A DNA stretch of 64,000 nucleotides from Akebia trifoliata (GCA_017979445.1 CM030705.1:15269040-15333039), one strand, 5' to 3'; positions 37,244-49,127 are shown, counted from the first letter of the stretch. A program made the numbers and translations. The notes: generated by a model from the sequence alone, not told the origin.

Positions 37244-37737
37244 GTAATTTCTTACTCCAAAGGGGTATCCCATTCCTATAACATATGGTATCTACGTGGC
37301 ACATTTTGGTTGGAGATTAAATACATCGGGATCCGTTCCATGTACAAACCAGCTTGGTTAGGAGCCCGATATGTTTTAAACTCCTACCAAAATGTGTCAC
37401 GTAGATACAATAGGAACAGGATACCTTACTGGATCCTGACTTTTCAATATATATACATCGTAAGCTCTAGATTGTAATAGCTCTTGGACCATGCCCTTTG
37501 TGGTGAAACTCCTAATCTATGTTACTCATATGCATGAGATTCTGTTTCTCTTTTGTTTCGCATCATTTTGATGACCATCAATATATGCAACAATAATTTG
37601 AGTTTGTCTTACCCATCCAAGTTCGCCACACAATTATCTGTAGCCATGATGTGAACCATTAAAATATTCTTCATTATATATTGTGTTGATATATATATAT
37701 ATATTGTGTTGTATGTAGGGCATGGTGAACCTAATGG

Positions 37738-37935
37738 TGGATTTTATCTCAATGCCACACAAGAAAAGTGGAATAACTGGCGTATCTATGACTATGTTGT
37801 CAAGGAGTTGCCGAAACTTCTAAGTAAAATTTTTGAGCAACTTGACACATCACGAGCATCCATTTTTGGACATTCAATGGGTGGTCATGGTGCTTTGACA
37901 ATCTACTTGAAAAATCTAGACAAGTATCACCTCAT
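37738..37935 (+). pseudogene. Captured S-formylglutathione hydrolase (esterase D) fragment
   Basis: The frame GFYLNATQEKWNNWRIYDYV continues through VKELPKLLSKIFEQLDTSRA to the nucleophile elbow GHSMGGHGALTIYLKNLDKY of plant S-formylglutathione hydrolase. An AG acceptor lies just upstream (37718). After the LDKYH codons the sequence switches to unrelated DNA that stays open to 38047. Confidence 0.88.
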
Positions 37936-39564
37936 GCAACAAGCCAAGAACTCTTCGAGTAGCAATCCTATCTTGGATTTCTCCAAAATCTTAAGATTCC
38001 AAATTCTCAGTGAGGAAGAAAGATTGTTCGAAAAAGAAATAATCTAGTTTCCTGACTTTAGACTTTAGACGTGTTACCAAACATAGCCTAATAGTATCTT
38101 TTTGTAAAAAATCTTGAACTTTTGTTTAGAAAAACGAGATATGGTTCCTAAAAAGGTTTTCCTTGTGAGGAGTTGGTATTTTACGGGGGAAATGTTCTTT
38201 TAGGTGCCTTCATGGCCCTCTAGACTTTGTAGTTTTTTTGTACATCATTTGTAGCTATATGCTTTTGTAAGTAGAGGTGTTTCCCTTTTTTTGTTCTCTT
38301 AATATAATACATCTTCACCTATAAAAAAATAGAAGAAATAAAAATAGAAGTTGTAAGAAGAAATGATATTTAGAACATGATATGAATTTGAACACGAGTA
38401 GGTTTAGATTGTTAGATTCAGCAATTCAGCAATTCTGTCTTTAAGGATCCAAAACTGACAGCACCTAAACTGTAAACTAGTAGGCACTTCTTCCACTAAA
38501 AATATATGAAGTCTTTGTGCAGAGCTAGATAGCATACTTAAGAAGAAAAAAGAAAAAGAAAAAGAAAAAGATAGCATACTTAAACTTACAACTTTTTTGG
38601 TTTTTTCGGTAAGTATTGAACTCACAACATTAATACAGGAATGAGGCAGGATCTATGGGTGTTCCCTCGACTTTCTTGAAGAGGGAAAGAAAGAAATATA
38701 TGTTTTTAGCATACGCTAATTCCTTATTATTTTATTGGCTGAATTTTATGTCGTGGCTTTTCATTTTTCTGAATGTTTAGTATTATAATTAAATCATAGT
38801 ATGTGGAATCCTCATTTGATTTGCATCTTTAAGTTGTAGTTTGCAGTTGAGATTCAGAATTCTAATTTCGTAAAACCAAAGAACGTGAAAGCTAGAGATG
38901 TTGATGTAAGTTGGTGATATAATACAAAATACTTTGGTTGCTTGGATATGTTCTTGTTTTGCAGTTTACATGATCTTGTCAATTTCTCGAAACATACTAC
39001 CTAAATTTCAGCACAAATGGTACCAAGATGATAATATAAAGATAATCATTTAAGGAATAGTTTCCATACGATAGTGCTACAATTCATGTCTCCCAATAAA
39101 TTCAAATTTTATTTTGCACTACCTATGTAACAAAGACATTAAGTTATCTGCTATTGAGAATCACATTAATTTGGTTTCATGATATCATTATAGTTCTTAA
39201 ATGTGTTGGTGATTTGGTTCACCTTTTAGCTACTTCTATCTCTCAAATAAATGGCATTGTCATCTTGACCAATGGCATTGTCATCTTTGCACAGTCAGTT
39301 TGTTGTAATGTTGCTTCAAGACAATGTGTCAGACCGTGGGCTCCTCTCAACCAAGTTCAGAAATTGGTGGGGGCGAGGGAGAGGTTGATACCTTTTTAGA
39401 TGGATTGGTTATTGATTGAAAATTGATGGCTTGGTTATTGGTTTTGAAGGATTAGCTGCAAGTCGACAGAAAGAGGTAAGTTGATCACACCCCTTGGTAT
39501 GACCTTTCACCTTTTGACGGGCACCCATTGTTCTAAATTTGAATTTCGTCTGCTTTTCTTTCAG

Positions 39565-39663
39565 ATATTCATGCCGAATGCTAGACTAGCTGCTGCGGAG
39601 AGCATGACCCATGATGTAATTCATGATTTATTGGGAGTAAAGTTGGATATGAGCAACTATGCT
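39565..39663 (+). pseudogene. Captured kinesin-12 (POK2-like) exon
   Basis: A complete 99-nt exon of 33 codons with AG acceptor and GTAAG donor. It reads IFMPNARLAAAESMTHDVIH, then DLLGVKLDMSNYA, a sequence typical of plant KIN-12/phragmoplast-orienting kinesins in the coiled-coil part. The frame is uninterrupted. Confidence 0.78.
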
Positions 39664-41476
39664 GTAAGATTCTGACTTATGCCTTATTCCTTAAATTCGT
39701 TCATCTTCATTGATATTTTCTATCTTTAACTTAGTTTGTGTAAACAGAAGAATACTGTGTTAGGGTCCTTTGTGCCATGTAAATCCAGTGCACTATCTTC
39801 CTAGCTGTGCTTACTACCTTCTACTTTTCAATCTAGTCACTCTTGGATCTTCAACAAGTGCACAAAATAACAAAGAAGGCTCAGTTCCACAGTGAAGAAT
39901 CCCTAGTAAAGGTTAGATTTGCCGATTTTGCGAGAATTTTTTATTTATTTTTCTTTTTTCCTTTTTGTGTTATTGAGGGCTATTTTTGTAAAGGTTAGTT
40001 GTGATAAAATCCTCCAAATGTTTGGATTTTGGTTACCCAAGAGGTCTATTTTTGGTCTTGCCATCGTGTAGTAGTATAATGAACATTGGCTTGGTTTATG
40101 ACAGGGGAGCGGATCCACGAGCTGTAGATAAGGATGATAAAGCTCCTTGACAGCATAAGACCCTAGCATTGGTAGCGGATATAAACAGAAAATTTTCTGG
40201 GTAGGATCATTGAAAGGGTGAACACAAGAGATGGGTAGTATAAATATGCAAGGTATGATTTTTTTATGCTAACATACTAAGGAAGATCTATTCTAGTAAG
40301 GTATAAATATGCAAGGTATGATTGGAAGATCTATTCTAGTAAGGTGGTGGGTGAGTGTGGGGTGGGTGGAGAAAAACAGAAAATTATTGGAAACTAATCT
40401 ATTTTAGACGTAGGTGAAGACAAATAATATCTTTTTCTAAAATCTTAGACATTGTTTTTACGAAACCGATGTCTAAAGTAAACCATGTTTCCTGAAACAT
40501 GTGCATGCAAATTATAAAATTTACTAGACCTTATCTAGTTATGTAAAATGGCAAAAAGAAGGTGATCATGAACTAGAATATTCACCATCACAAATTGGGC
40601 AATAAGAATAGCACCTCGTGATCCCTCTTAGATGCTCTCCCTGCATTCTCTCTAGTGCTTCAATCCTTATATCCTTCCATTGCATCTACCTTTCTTGCTC
40701 TCTCAACATTATTTGTTGATTCAATACCTTGCCTGCTAACTTCTGGATTAAGCTTTCCATAAACTTTTGACATTCTAAAGCGTCTCCATTACATCTCTCA
40801 ATTTTCAGTTCTAGTTGATTTTTTTCGTCGCACACTAAATCTAGTTGCAATTGTAGAGTCATTGTTGCAAAATTGATAAGGAGTAGAAGAAGACCTTCAT
40901 GCATTCAGATGAATCAGACATTAGGTATGCTGCCCAATTACACTTCCCAAATGTCAAAGATAACTGTTTCAAAATGTAGGACATTTTCATGGGTTGGTTG
41001 GATTTTCTCCATGTTCTTATTGACTTTGTTCATTTGGTTTAAATGTAGGACATTTCTCCTAATAAAGACTAATAAACTTTTGTAGTAACTAAAGTACCAA
41101 ACTATAGAAGTTTGCAAACACTTTTTAAATACTAACTATATTCTTAATATCATCCTTCACTTTTAGATTCGGAGTAATGGATTTGTGATTATATGGGAGC
41201 ATTTTTTGGAATCTCTACTAGAAAAGATACGGAGGAGATTGAGTATGTTTCTGTGCAGAAGAGGGCCCAGTGTTGGCGAGTGTGGGTGCATGGGAGGGTG
41301 TGCATGTGTGGGTCAATGTGCATGTAGATAGACACATATCGAGATGAAAACATTCCTTGACAAATATATGAATGGAGAAACATCAGGCCTAGACGAGTGG
41401 AAAGAATTCGGCTAGGCTCGCAAGTTACATTTTGTTTTCTTATGGGCATTTGATTGATGGCTGAGCAAGTACTGGT

Positions 41477-41551
41477 GCAAGTGTTGATTCAACAAGGCAG
41501 AACTTAGCAACAACCTTCGTTAATGCTTTCATGAATGCAGGTTTTGGTCAG
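41477..41551 (+). pseudogene. Captured 26S proteasome RPN1 exon end
   Basis: 25 uninterrupted codons ASVDSTRQNLATTFVNAFMN AGFGQ ending at a GT donor (41552). They resemble the plant RPN1 (PSMD2) region before DKLMT. The upstream limit is unclear; an in-frame stop lies just before 41470. Confidence 0.65.
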
Positions 41552-41717
41552 GTAAAATATGTAATTTTAAAGGGATTTTAATGACTGTTAAGTATGTTTA
41601 ATTACATTATTTGGATCGATATATTCAAGTTTGTTTTTCCTAATTTACTATTTTGAATGTAGCATTACTGGGAATGATAGAATGGGTTTACTGATTAATC
41701 CAAAAGTGTCTGTGCAG

Positions 41718-41948
41718 ATCTCTGATGCAAAGTTGCAAGATGTGATCAAGCAAACAGATGAAGAAACCCAGATGTGTGCGCGTGAGCTCCTTTCTCTGGT
41801 TGATTCAATCTCAAAGTACAAAGAGTACATGGAATCAACAATTTCGCAAATGAAGAGGGATCTGTCTGGAACAGCCGGAGCTGTTGCAAATGCTTACGAG
41901 ATCTCCTTACCAGCTGAGTTTGGTATGCATTCTAGTGTAAGCAAGTGA
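41718..41948 (+). pseudogene. Captured last exon, probably kinetochore NDC80 C-terminus
   Basis: An AG acceptor at 41717 is followed by 76 open codons and a TGA. The sequence includes KLQDVIKQTDEETQMCAREL, LSLVDSISKYKEYMESTISQ and MKRDLSGTAGAVANAYEISL, and is mostly helical. It looks like the C-terminal end of plant NDC80/HEC1; the identification is from memory of the family and is moderate. Confidence 0.55.
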
Positions 41949-42370
41949 GTTTCAACACACACCCACTAGCCCATTTGTGCCTTTTATGCCATCTTAGGTA
42001 GAGAGTTTTCACATCCAATCAAGTAGATACCCAACATTTGATGATGATGTAAGTAGCCAGACCTTATATAAGCCTTTCTCACACATTTTTAGAGTCCTCA
42101 ACCTTCACTAAAATTCTGTTTCACAAGTGCCTTATATTAGTCTTTAGGACTGCATTGCTTATTTCGTCAATTACATCTTTTGTTAAGACTCTTGTCTTGA
42201 AACATTTTCTTACTATTCTTATTCTTTTACTATAAACATGTGCAGTTCTTTGGTGATTTACTTATGTATTAGTGCGGGATTAATAAAAGTTAGTGTGGCA
42301 ATAGCAGCTCTCTTATATTATTTATTTTAAAGTTTTCAATCTATACAGGTTGGAGGACACAGGTTAAATG

Positions 42371-42399
<29 letters not shown>

Positions 42400-42401
<2 letters not shown>

Positions 42402-42790
42402 AAAATTACAGCAGTGGACAAATTCCGTCTTTATATATTGTTTTTGAAGGATAAATAATAATTTTTATAAAAAAAAAGCGTATAGCAGCGGATTTTAATA
42501 TCCGCCGCTATATGTGTTATATTTTTTTTAAAAAAAATTGACCTATTGCAGCGGATCTTAATATTTGCTGCTATATGTATTATATTCTATTTGTTAAAAA
42601 TTCGACCTATTGCAGCGGAGCTTAATATCCGTCACTAAAGGTACTACCTGCAACAGCGGAATACATTATCCGCTGCTATAGTTAGCGACGGAGGAAACAA
42701 CGACGGATCTTTGGTTCCGCTGCTCATCGCCGCAATAGCTTTTACTGGCGGAAAAATTACCTTTTAACGGCGGAAAAATCCGCCGCTGTA
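42400..42790. repeat. Subterminal repeats of the Pack-CACTA, right side
   Basis: Units such as AGCAGCGGATTTTAATATCCG at about 42484, 42548, 42612 and 42654, preceded by a (TA)n run at about 42369-42397. Same palindromic type as on the left side and at 1494-2404. Confidence 0.75.
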
Positions 42791-42809
42791 GATAAAAAAT
42801 GTTGTAGTG

Positions 42810-42911
42810 AATTAATATTGTCAAGTAGAATAACATTTTTTGTTGCCATATTTTGAAATCAGTTTCATCGAACTTTTCAGGTTTCTCATGATGGTTCATT
42901 GTATGATTCAT
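42810..42911 (-). pseudogene. Copia gag remnant, N-terminal part
   Basis: On the minus strand from 42893 the frame reads NHHEKPEKFDETDFKIWQQK and then MLFYLTILI. This is the start of Copia gag (EKPEKFxGxxFKRWQQKMLFYLT). The next expected residues are found on the far side of the CACTA element at 34454, which shows that the CACTA landed in this gag. Confidence 0.82.
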
Positions 42912-42963
42912 TATTTATGAAAATCTATTTCATACAGAAACATTAATAATATTGTCTTAAGAT

Positions 42964-43841
42964 TGTTATTTCTATGATGTAAGATTAGAGAAAATAAATT
43001 AAAAAATGATGTAAAATAAAGTAAAAAAATAGCCTTAAGATAGATTTCGCCCCTGTGATGTGTTAGTAGTCTTTAAACGTTTATCTCCCAGAATACAATG
43101 CTTTACACGTGTATGAGACAACACTCCTAGTATACAAATACTAATGGATTTGTACTATGAAGGACATGCGAAAAAATATCTAGAAAACAAAAGGGCACTA
43201 TACAGGTAATAACTCAAAAATTGAATGAATCCAAAATAGGGAACAAATGAGAATTTATATAATTAGAAGTGTTTCCTTGGATAGTCACCAAGACTATTGA
43301 AAAGTGTGCTTAGGTTGTGACTTTTCAAATAGACACACATGTTTGTAGAGTTTGGGTTGTGACTGTTCAAACAGACACAAATGTCTATAGAGTTGAGATG
43401 CCATTTGTGTCTTTTAGAACAGTCATGAGTTAACTCTACTTGAGTATTTTTGAATAGTTACGAATTGTAACTCATTAAGTTCAACTCAGTCTGACAAAGT
43501 TTTAGTAAAAGTGGGCCTTTCACACGTACCCAGGTGAGATTTACATATGAAGATTTGCACTACGCACACATACACACTAAGGTTTTTTGGACCAATGGGT
43601 CCAAATCCCTTTTAGAACCCATGAGCCCTCATGTGCGCGTTGGCTTGACTTATATCTTTCTCATACTTACTACATTATGTGAGAGCTTGTATAGAAGAGT
43701 TACACTCTTTAGTTGTTTTTATTTGATGTGGGACTAAAATTTTACACAACTTACAAACAAACCACTTTTCTCTTACTTTTGCTTTAACTTTTTCTTTCAC
43801 TTCCATTCAAATATTAGGACTAATCTCACATTAATCCAATA
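42964..43841 (-). repeat. Copia LTR between a gag and an upstream pol 3' end
   Basis: On the minus strand a polypurine tract GTGGGGGAT (43842-43850) is followed by TATTGGATTAATGTGAG, the usual start of a Copia 3' LTR (normally TGTTGG). A plausible end is AATAACA at 42964. No primer binding site was recognised after it. Boundaries are approximate. Confidence 0.5.
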
Positions 43842-44364
43842 ATCCCCCACATGAATGGACAAAGTCGAAACTAGATAAGGAATACGATAAAACATTCTAA
43901 ACCCACAGCGAATACAATAGAAAAGGTACTACATCAGGAGAAATAACTTATTCCTTTGAATTTTTCTTAATGAAAGTCTATTGGATTTACTAAACTAAGT
44001 AATGAGTATAAGTTTTGAACTATTCTGTCTTTCGTGTAAATCAAGATAATAGACTTCACATATTTGTTTTGTAATCACAGTAAGTTTTTACGGTTGTATT
44101 CATTTTGGTTATGAGCAATCCCAAATTCATGAGTGCTCTAAAGAATCTAGTCTTTTAATATTCTTATAAAATCGACTCAATTATATACTCACATAGGTGA
44201 TATCATATTAAAAGTACCTTGTTGTACCTCACTTGTAAATACAAGATATATGCATAATTAAAAACTTAGTTTATCATAAACATTCACTTTAGGCAACACA
44301 TAATGCATCACAAAAATGATTAAAAGAAAAATCTTCTTAGTGCTATCGATTGAGTCACTCACAA

Positions 44365-44695
44365 CTAGTTTTCCTGTTGAACCTAGTCCATAGGATTTTT
44401 GATCGCTAGGTCAGGTTTGCATTGAGGTGACTCATAATTATAGGTTTTAATCCCATTTTTCTCGATGTATGATATATTTATTCTCTAAACAAACCTTTAG
44501 TTAGTAGATCCACAAGGTTTTCTTTAGACTTTATAAAGTCAATAGAAATAATTTCATTTGAGAGTAATTGTTTGACGGTGTTGTGTTTACGACATATATG
44601 TCGTGACTTTTCATTATAAATAAAATTCTATGCCCGAGGGATAACTGTTTGGTTATCACAATGTACACAAATTGTAGGAATAGGTTTATCCTATA
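44365..44695 (-). pseudogene. Copia pol C-terminus (RNase H) remnant
   Basis: Minus strand: VHCDNQTVIPRA, stop, NFIYNEKSRHICRKHNTVKQ LLSNEIISIDFIKSKENLVD and LLTKGLFRE. This is the conserved end of Copia RNase H. Two or more stops are present. It is followed on the same strand by the LTR and then a gag, so two Copia elements lie in tandem or share the LTR. It is cut at 44700 by the inverted-end transposon. Confidence 0.82.
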
Positions 44696-44699
44696 AATG

Positions 44700-44965
44700 A
44701 TGTCTAAGACTTAACAGAGAAAATATTGCATGTATAGATTTAAAATCATGCCTTTCACTATATGCTCATTTTTTTAATTCTACTTTTGTGTAAATTGTTT
44801 AATAAAGAGAAATTTCGTGATCAACTTTTGACGGAATTTTGGATTCTGGCTCATTGTTCATTTTAATTCCCAAAACATGAACAATGAAATTGCAGGTTTT
44901 TCAAGTGATGATCTCGTAGGTTTCAAGTGACTATCTCACAGGTTTGTTACTTTACTTTAGTAATC
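44700..44965. mobile_element. Right-end piece of the inverted-end transposon plus its flank
   Basis: Matches 13735-13985 and 30190-30440 (GATTTAAAATCATGCC and the following DNA). It joins directly to intron 4 of copy C at about 44990. Confidence 0.55.
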
Positions 44966-45369
44966 ATGGTTTCTAAAAGAGTCGTGATAAATTGACGCTC
45001 TAAAATTGACTCTCTTTGTACATTCTCTGATGTGGCAGTGCATAGAACCATAGATCTTTTTCTTTGAGATACACAAGGAAAAAGATCAATGGTTCTGCTC
45101 ACATGCCATGTCTAAGAGTGTACAAAGAGTGTCAGTTTATCGGTAGTCTTTTTAAAAATCGTCATCTTGGTATCGTTCAAATGAGACAAGATACCATAAA
45201 TGAGGAGTTTATTTTTTCTCTCTTCTATTTTTTCTTCTTTCTAGTTCACAAGATTACTCATCTGAGTAATCATTCGTGAACAAGACGAGACGCAAAACCA
45301 AGATTTAAAACTATGGTCATAATAATTACTTATCATCCATCATTTATTCACCAATTTTTCTTATTATAG

Positions 45370-45948
45370 GCGAGGAGTTGAAAAAGGGAGACCCAGACTT
45401 GATACAAAAGAACGTACTAGAGAATTCGGCTAACTTCCCTCCAATGTTCTTAGAGATCGTTCGACATGCTGACCTATCCACCTTATCATGCGCTCCACTG
45501 ATGTTTAGGTATCCTTGGGACCTTACACACAAACCCCTATGCAAAGGGAACATCACGGTTGCAGGTGATGCAATGCACCCCATGACTCCTGATCTTGGCC
45601 AAGGAGGATGTGCAGCGTTAAATGGAAGATGCGGTTGTGCTCGGCCAGCATATTGGGATCTTGTTTCTTCAACATGGACAAATTGTACCCCAAGAGGTTG
45701 CGGTGGCCATAGAGATGTATGTCAAGGAGAGGAGGTGGCGCACCACTAGTTTAATAGTAAGATCATATCTTTCAGGGTGGATTCAACAAGGAAAATCAGG
45801 ATGGTTGATCAAATTCTTTAGAGAGAAAATCTTCTATAAGTATCTCTTTCATCGGGTTATTAAAGCATTACTGATTATGGGAAACTGCCTAGTGTTCCCT
45901 AGTGTTCCCAAATCCACTGAGGTTGACACTTGCAATAAGATTGATTAG
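45370..45948 (+). pseudogene. Copy C exon 5, frameshifted
   Basis: The AG acceptor and the frame are kept through GDAMHPMTPDLGQGGCAAL. Then four extra bases near 45620 shift the frame into a run that ends at 45749. The original frame resumes from 45625 (LEDAV-equivalent) to 45948. Near the end TAGTGTTCCC is duplicated (about 45890-45910). The intron 4 hairpin repeat lies upstream (45003-45140). Confidence 0.9.
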
Positions 45949-47122
45949 GGTTATTTAATTTTAAATTTCATCATGTAAGGTTAGTTGTTCTTGTAACCTA
46001 TAATAATTTATTTTCTTAATGTTTGTTGTATTGGAATTTAAAATGTAATACGGTGTATGTTGTTACACCAAATTATTAATTTCATTAATGTTATTGTTGA
46101 ATTATTTTTGTTTTTTTATGTAAACCCTATTAGGGTTCTTGTAATTAGTTAGAAAAGATTCAATGAATTTTCATTCTTGTACACACATCAAAACTATTGG
46201 GTCGCATGGTTCCTATGTTAGACTCACTTTTATGATGATCCGATCGGGCTACACATTTTGAGTATTTTAATTAAGATGAATTCTAATAAGAGTTTGTCAA
46301 GAATGAGGAAACTCACTGACCGTTGAATTTTGGATAAAATCCTCGTTAGATTTTAATAACTTGCAAATGTTTCACTAGGCCTTCCAATTATAGGTTTTTA
46401 ATTAGGTAATTAAACTAGTTAAATATGATCTTCTGCTAGATGAACATATAGGCTTTTCTAATTGGATTGAACTCATCCCCAACATTGGCTGTTGAAAATT
46501 TGATATCCTTGATCATGATAGGATACTCAGCGTTACTCTACTGAATTTGATGAGAATTCATTATTCAGCTTTCGACATCTTGTACCTAGGGTATTCCCTT
46601 GTGTGATGGAGTTTCAATTGAGATTTGTACCTAGTAGCTTATATTCATTTCTTTGATGATCGATGTGAAATTTTCGTGCACTTCATTAGGATGTCCTATG
46701 GTACAAAGTGAAAATGTTTTTGAACTTTATGAGCAATTTCACGATTTTTTTAAAATACTTTATATATAACAGAGTGTATACAATTTGCATTTCGAAGGAA
46801 ATTTTCTTTTGTGCATACATTTATTATTTCTATATCTTCCAAAGATTAGCTGAGCACAATGTTTTCCGATTGATTATTCTTTAATTGAGTTCAACATAAT
46901 GTTGTTTTAAGCCTCTTTGGAGATCCATCATCGCATAAAAAAAGCATGGGAAAATTAGTTTTATTTGTTAAAGACTGAAGAATACATACTTGAATTATAC
47001 TTATTTGAACCGGCATGCTGGCAAGTTTTACTTCCTTCAATGGAAAGTAAACAAAGGGTTGCCTCTTGTCAACACAATCATTACTCAAAACTAGAAAGAA
47101 AGTTGATAATAGATATATATCA
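45949..47122. other. 3' flank of copy C, no gene seen
   Basis: Matches 6960-8411 of unit 1 but lacks MITE M1, whose empty site is at about 46590. Confidence 0.6.
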
Positions 47123-47381
47123 CACTACGTGAAAACTGAAAATTTTGACAAGAAAATTCGATGGGCTGAGGCTCACGACCGTTGAAATTTATGTTGTTAC
47201 CCTAGTTCCGATAGCTTAGAATGGCTGAATTTCTTCCTTCCTCCATTAATTTGACGGTTTCAACCATTAAAAAAAAAAAAAAAAAACACCGACAATGAAA
47301 ATTTTGACGCTTTGGTCTGTCAAATTTTATGAAATTTGACAGCTTTAGACTGTCGAATATGGGGTTTTTTTTAATGTTGTG
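47123..47381. mobile_element. MITE M2, 3' flank of copy C
   Basis: Third orthologous copy (8412-8663, 23614-23864). Begins CACTACGTGAAAACTG and ends AATGTTGTG. Confidence 0.55.
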
Positions 47382-47892
47382 ACAGTCACCATGCCACGCC
47401 CTAGTTTGTTTGTGCATATATCACCTTGAGAGAAAACTTGATTTTCACTAAAATTCTAACTTATTTAGTCAATGAGGTCCTTGATGGAATGCCAAAATTT
47501 TAAACATTGATTTGTAGAGTGCCTTGTGTTGTGTAAATGTCTTGTTTCTGTTGCGCAATGCAAAACTACGAAACCCTTGGCCTAAATTATTTAAGGGATA
47601 CGAAAAGGGCAATCGTACAATATTTTCTTAGGATTTTCAATTTTTAGAGGGTTTCTATCTTGGAGAGTTTTACATGTTTTGAGATTTCTAGGACTATAAA
47701 ACTTATGAGAAAATAATAATTGTTCTTGTTTTGTTTGGTGGATGTAGGCAAACTACTAAATCATGTAAATCCTTGCGTTTTGTGCAATTGTGTTGTTTTT
47801 GCTATTTTAAAATTTCAAACCTTGTCCTTTGATCATAAACTAATTTGCATTGGGATCATAATCTCTTTAGTAATGGATCTCTGAATTTTTTT

Positions 47893-47896
<4 letters not shown>

Positions 47897-47939
<43 letters not shown>

Positions 47940-47957
47940 GGGGGGGGGGGGGGGGGG
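47897..47957 (+). repeat. (GT)n microsatellite followed by a 19-G run
   Basis: About 20 GT units to 47937, then TA-G junction and G at 47939-47957. In the other units the same place reads GGGTGTGGGGCGAAGGGGG, the likely seed. The G-run could form a quadruplex. Confidence 0.85.
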
Positions 47958-47959
47958 TT

Positions 47960-48730
47960 GGAACTTTGAGAGGACGATCTCCAATTATTTTCGTAAGATG
48001 GTTTATTTCATAGTTGGGTTGTCTTAACTCTGCAACATGCGATTACAAATTGATGTCCGATTACATGATGCATCATCACCTCTTTGGATATCAAGAAGAT
48101 GGACTTGTTGCCCATTCTACCAAGACATGGATGAAGGGTTGCTTGTTCATGGTGGAAAGCATAAATAAATGAGTCATGATTTTCTGACTTGTTTGCTCAT
48201 TTGGATTAGATCTTTCTTTTGAATATGAGCAATGAGCAATGCCTAACTTGTTAACTCATCTCCCCATTAATTATAATGAGCAATGCTTTTAGTAGTATTT
48301 CCACAGTCGGTCTTGGGCTTTCGAGACCATTTTTTTATTTTTACCCACAAAATCTAGGAAAATGGACATCTCGACTAGTGAATAAAAATTTTAAATCAAA
48401 GGATTTAGGAGGGAAATCTCAACAAAATAGGGGATTGTTGGCCTATTTCAACAATTTGTTGTGTGTTGGAAATAGGTAAGGCCATTAGCAACTCTGGTCC
48501 TAGGCATTGTTGTTTGTTTTATAGCAATTTGGGCAGAACATTCATATTCACACCCATAATCCATTGCAAAATCAGAATCATATTTTTAAATTATTAAACA
48601 TGATTCTAAACAGACTAAATGATTCAGCATGATTTAAAGCAACCTAAACATTTTCTTATGGTTAAAGATGCTTTGAAACAAACTAAATATATATTCTTAT
48701 ATTATTTGCATGATTCATATATATATATAT
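47960..48730. other. Unit 3 flank, no gene seen
   Basis: Matches 9250-10430 with deletions, and ends in (AT)n where the MITE cluster begins. Confidence 0.55.
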
Positions 48731-48732
48731 AT

Positions 48733-49113
48733 GGGAAATGTTCAACACCCTAAGCTTTACCCTACACTTTAACAAACGTGTTTTGTCCTGCATGAATTAG
48801 AAGTTTTGGAATGGGCTGATTTTTGGTGAGGATGATCTCTATGATTAGAAGATCATCTTCACCAAAAATCAGCCCATTCCGAAATTTTTAGCCCCATATT
48901 TACAAGTTGAAAAATCGTGGACCGTCCATTTTTTGTAAACCGTTTTTTATGGGGTTAGAAGTTTTGGAATGGGCTGATTTTTGGGGAAGATGATCTCCTC
49001 ACCATAGAGATCATCCTCACCAAAAATCAGCCTATTCCAAAACTTCTAACCCATGTAGGACAAAACACGTTTGTTAAAGTGTAGGGTAAAGCTTAGGGTG
49101 GGGAACGGGACCC
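48733..49113. mobile_element. Double-hairpin MITE E5
   Basis: 381 bp between (TA)n runs. Termini GGGAAATGTTCAACACCC / GGGTGGGGAACGGGACCC. The arms carry TAAGCTTTACCCTACACTTT and its inverse. The core modules are as in E1. Confidence 0.8.
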
Positions 49114-49127
49114 TATATATATATATA

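Larger units (their letters stand above)
34455..42809 (+). mobile_element. Pack-CACTA: 8.4-kb CACTA element carrying fragments of at least six host genes
   Basis: The left end is TACTACAACATTTTTG (first base of CACTA changed) and the right end AAAAATGTTGTAGTG at 42795-42809. Palindromic GCGGAT/ATCCGC subterminal repeats flank both sides (35020-35920 and 42400-42790), and the family is the same as at 1-2438. The element is inserted in a Copia gag whose halves match up on either side. No transposase is recognisable; the interior instead has exon fragments of host genes on the + strand, so it is non-autonomous. An apparent leader (about 36030-36250) ends in a splice-donor-like CAGGTATTT. A MITE (34618-34997) is nested near the left end. 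The flanking 3-bp repeats do not match exactly (TTA/AAT). Confidence 0.85.
28530..45948 (+). pseudogene. Monooxygenase copy C, scattered pseudogene
   Basis: Pieces in order: exon 1 start with ATG and nine codons (28530-28557); exon 2 (30887-30949, intact, splice sites kept); exon 3 (32383-32555, one extra base giving a frameshift near 32485); the first about 17 bp of exon 4 (33660-33676); and exon 5 (45370-45948, frameshifted). The rest of exon 1 and the start of intron 1 are replaced by the inverted-end transposon. Exon 4 is cut by a Copia remnant, which in turn contains an 8.4-kb CACTA element. The extra base in exon 3 and the 4-nt insertion in exon 5 are independent disabling changes. No functional product is possible. 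Confidence 0.9.

Noticed and set aside
37706..38047. Possible working esterase gene from the S-formylglutathione hydrolase piece
   Set aside because: Only the nucleophile-elbow exon is present. The catalytic Asp and His parts are missing, and the frame runs on into unrelated DNA.
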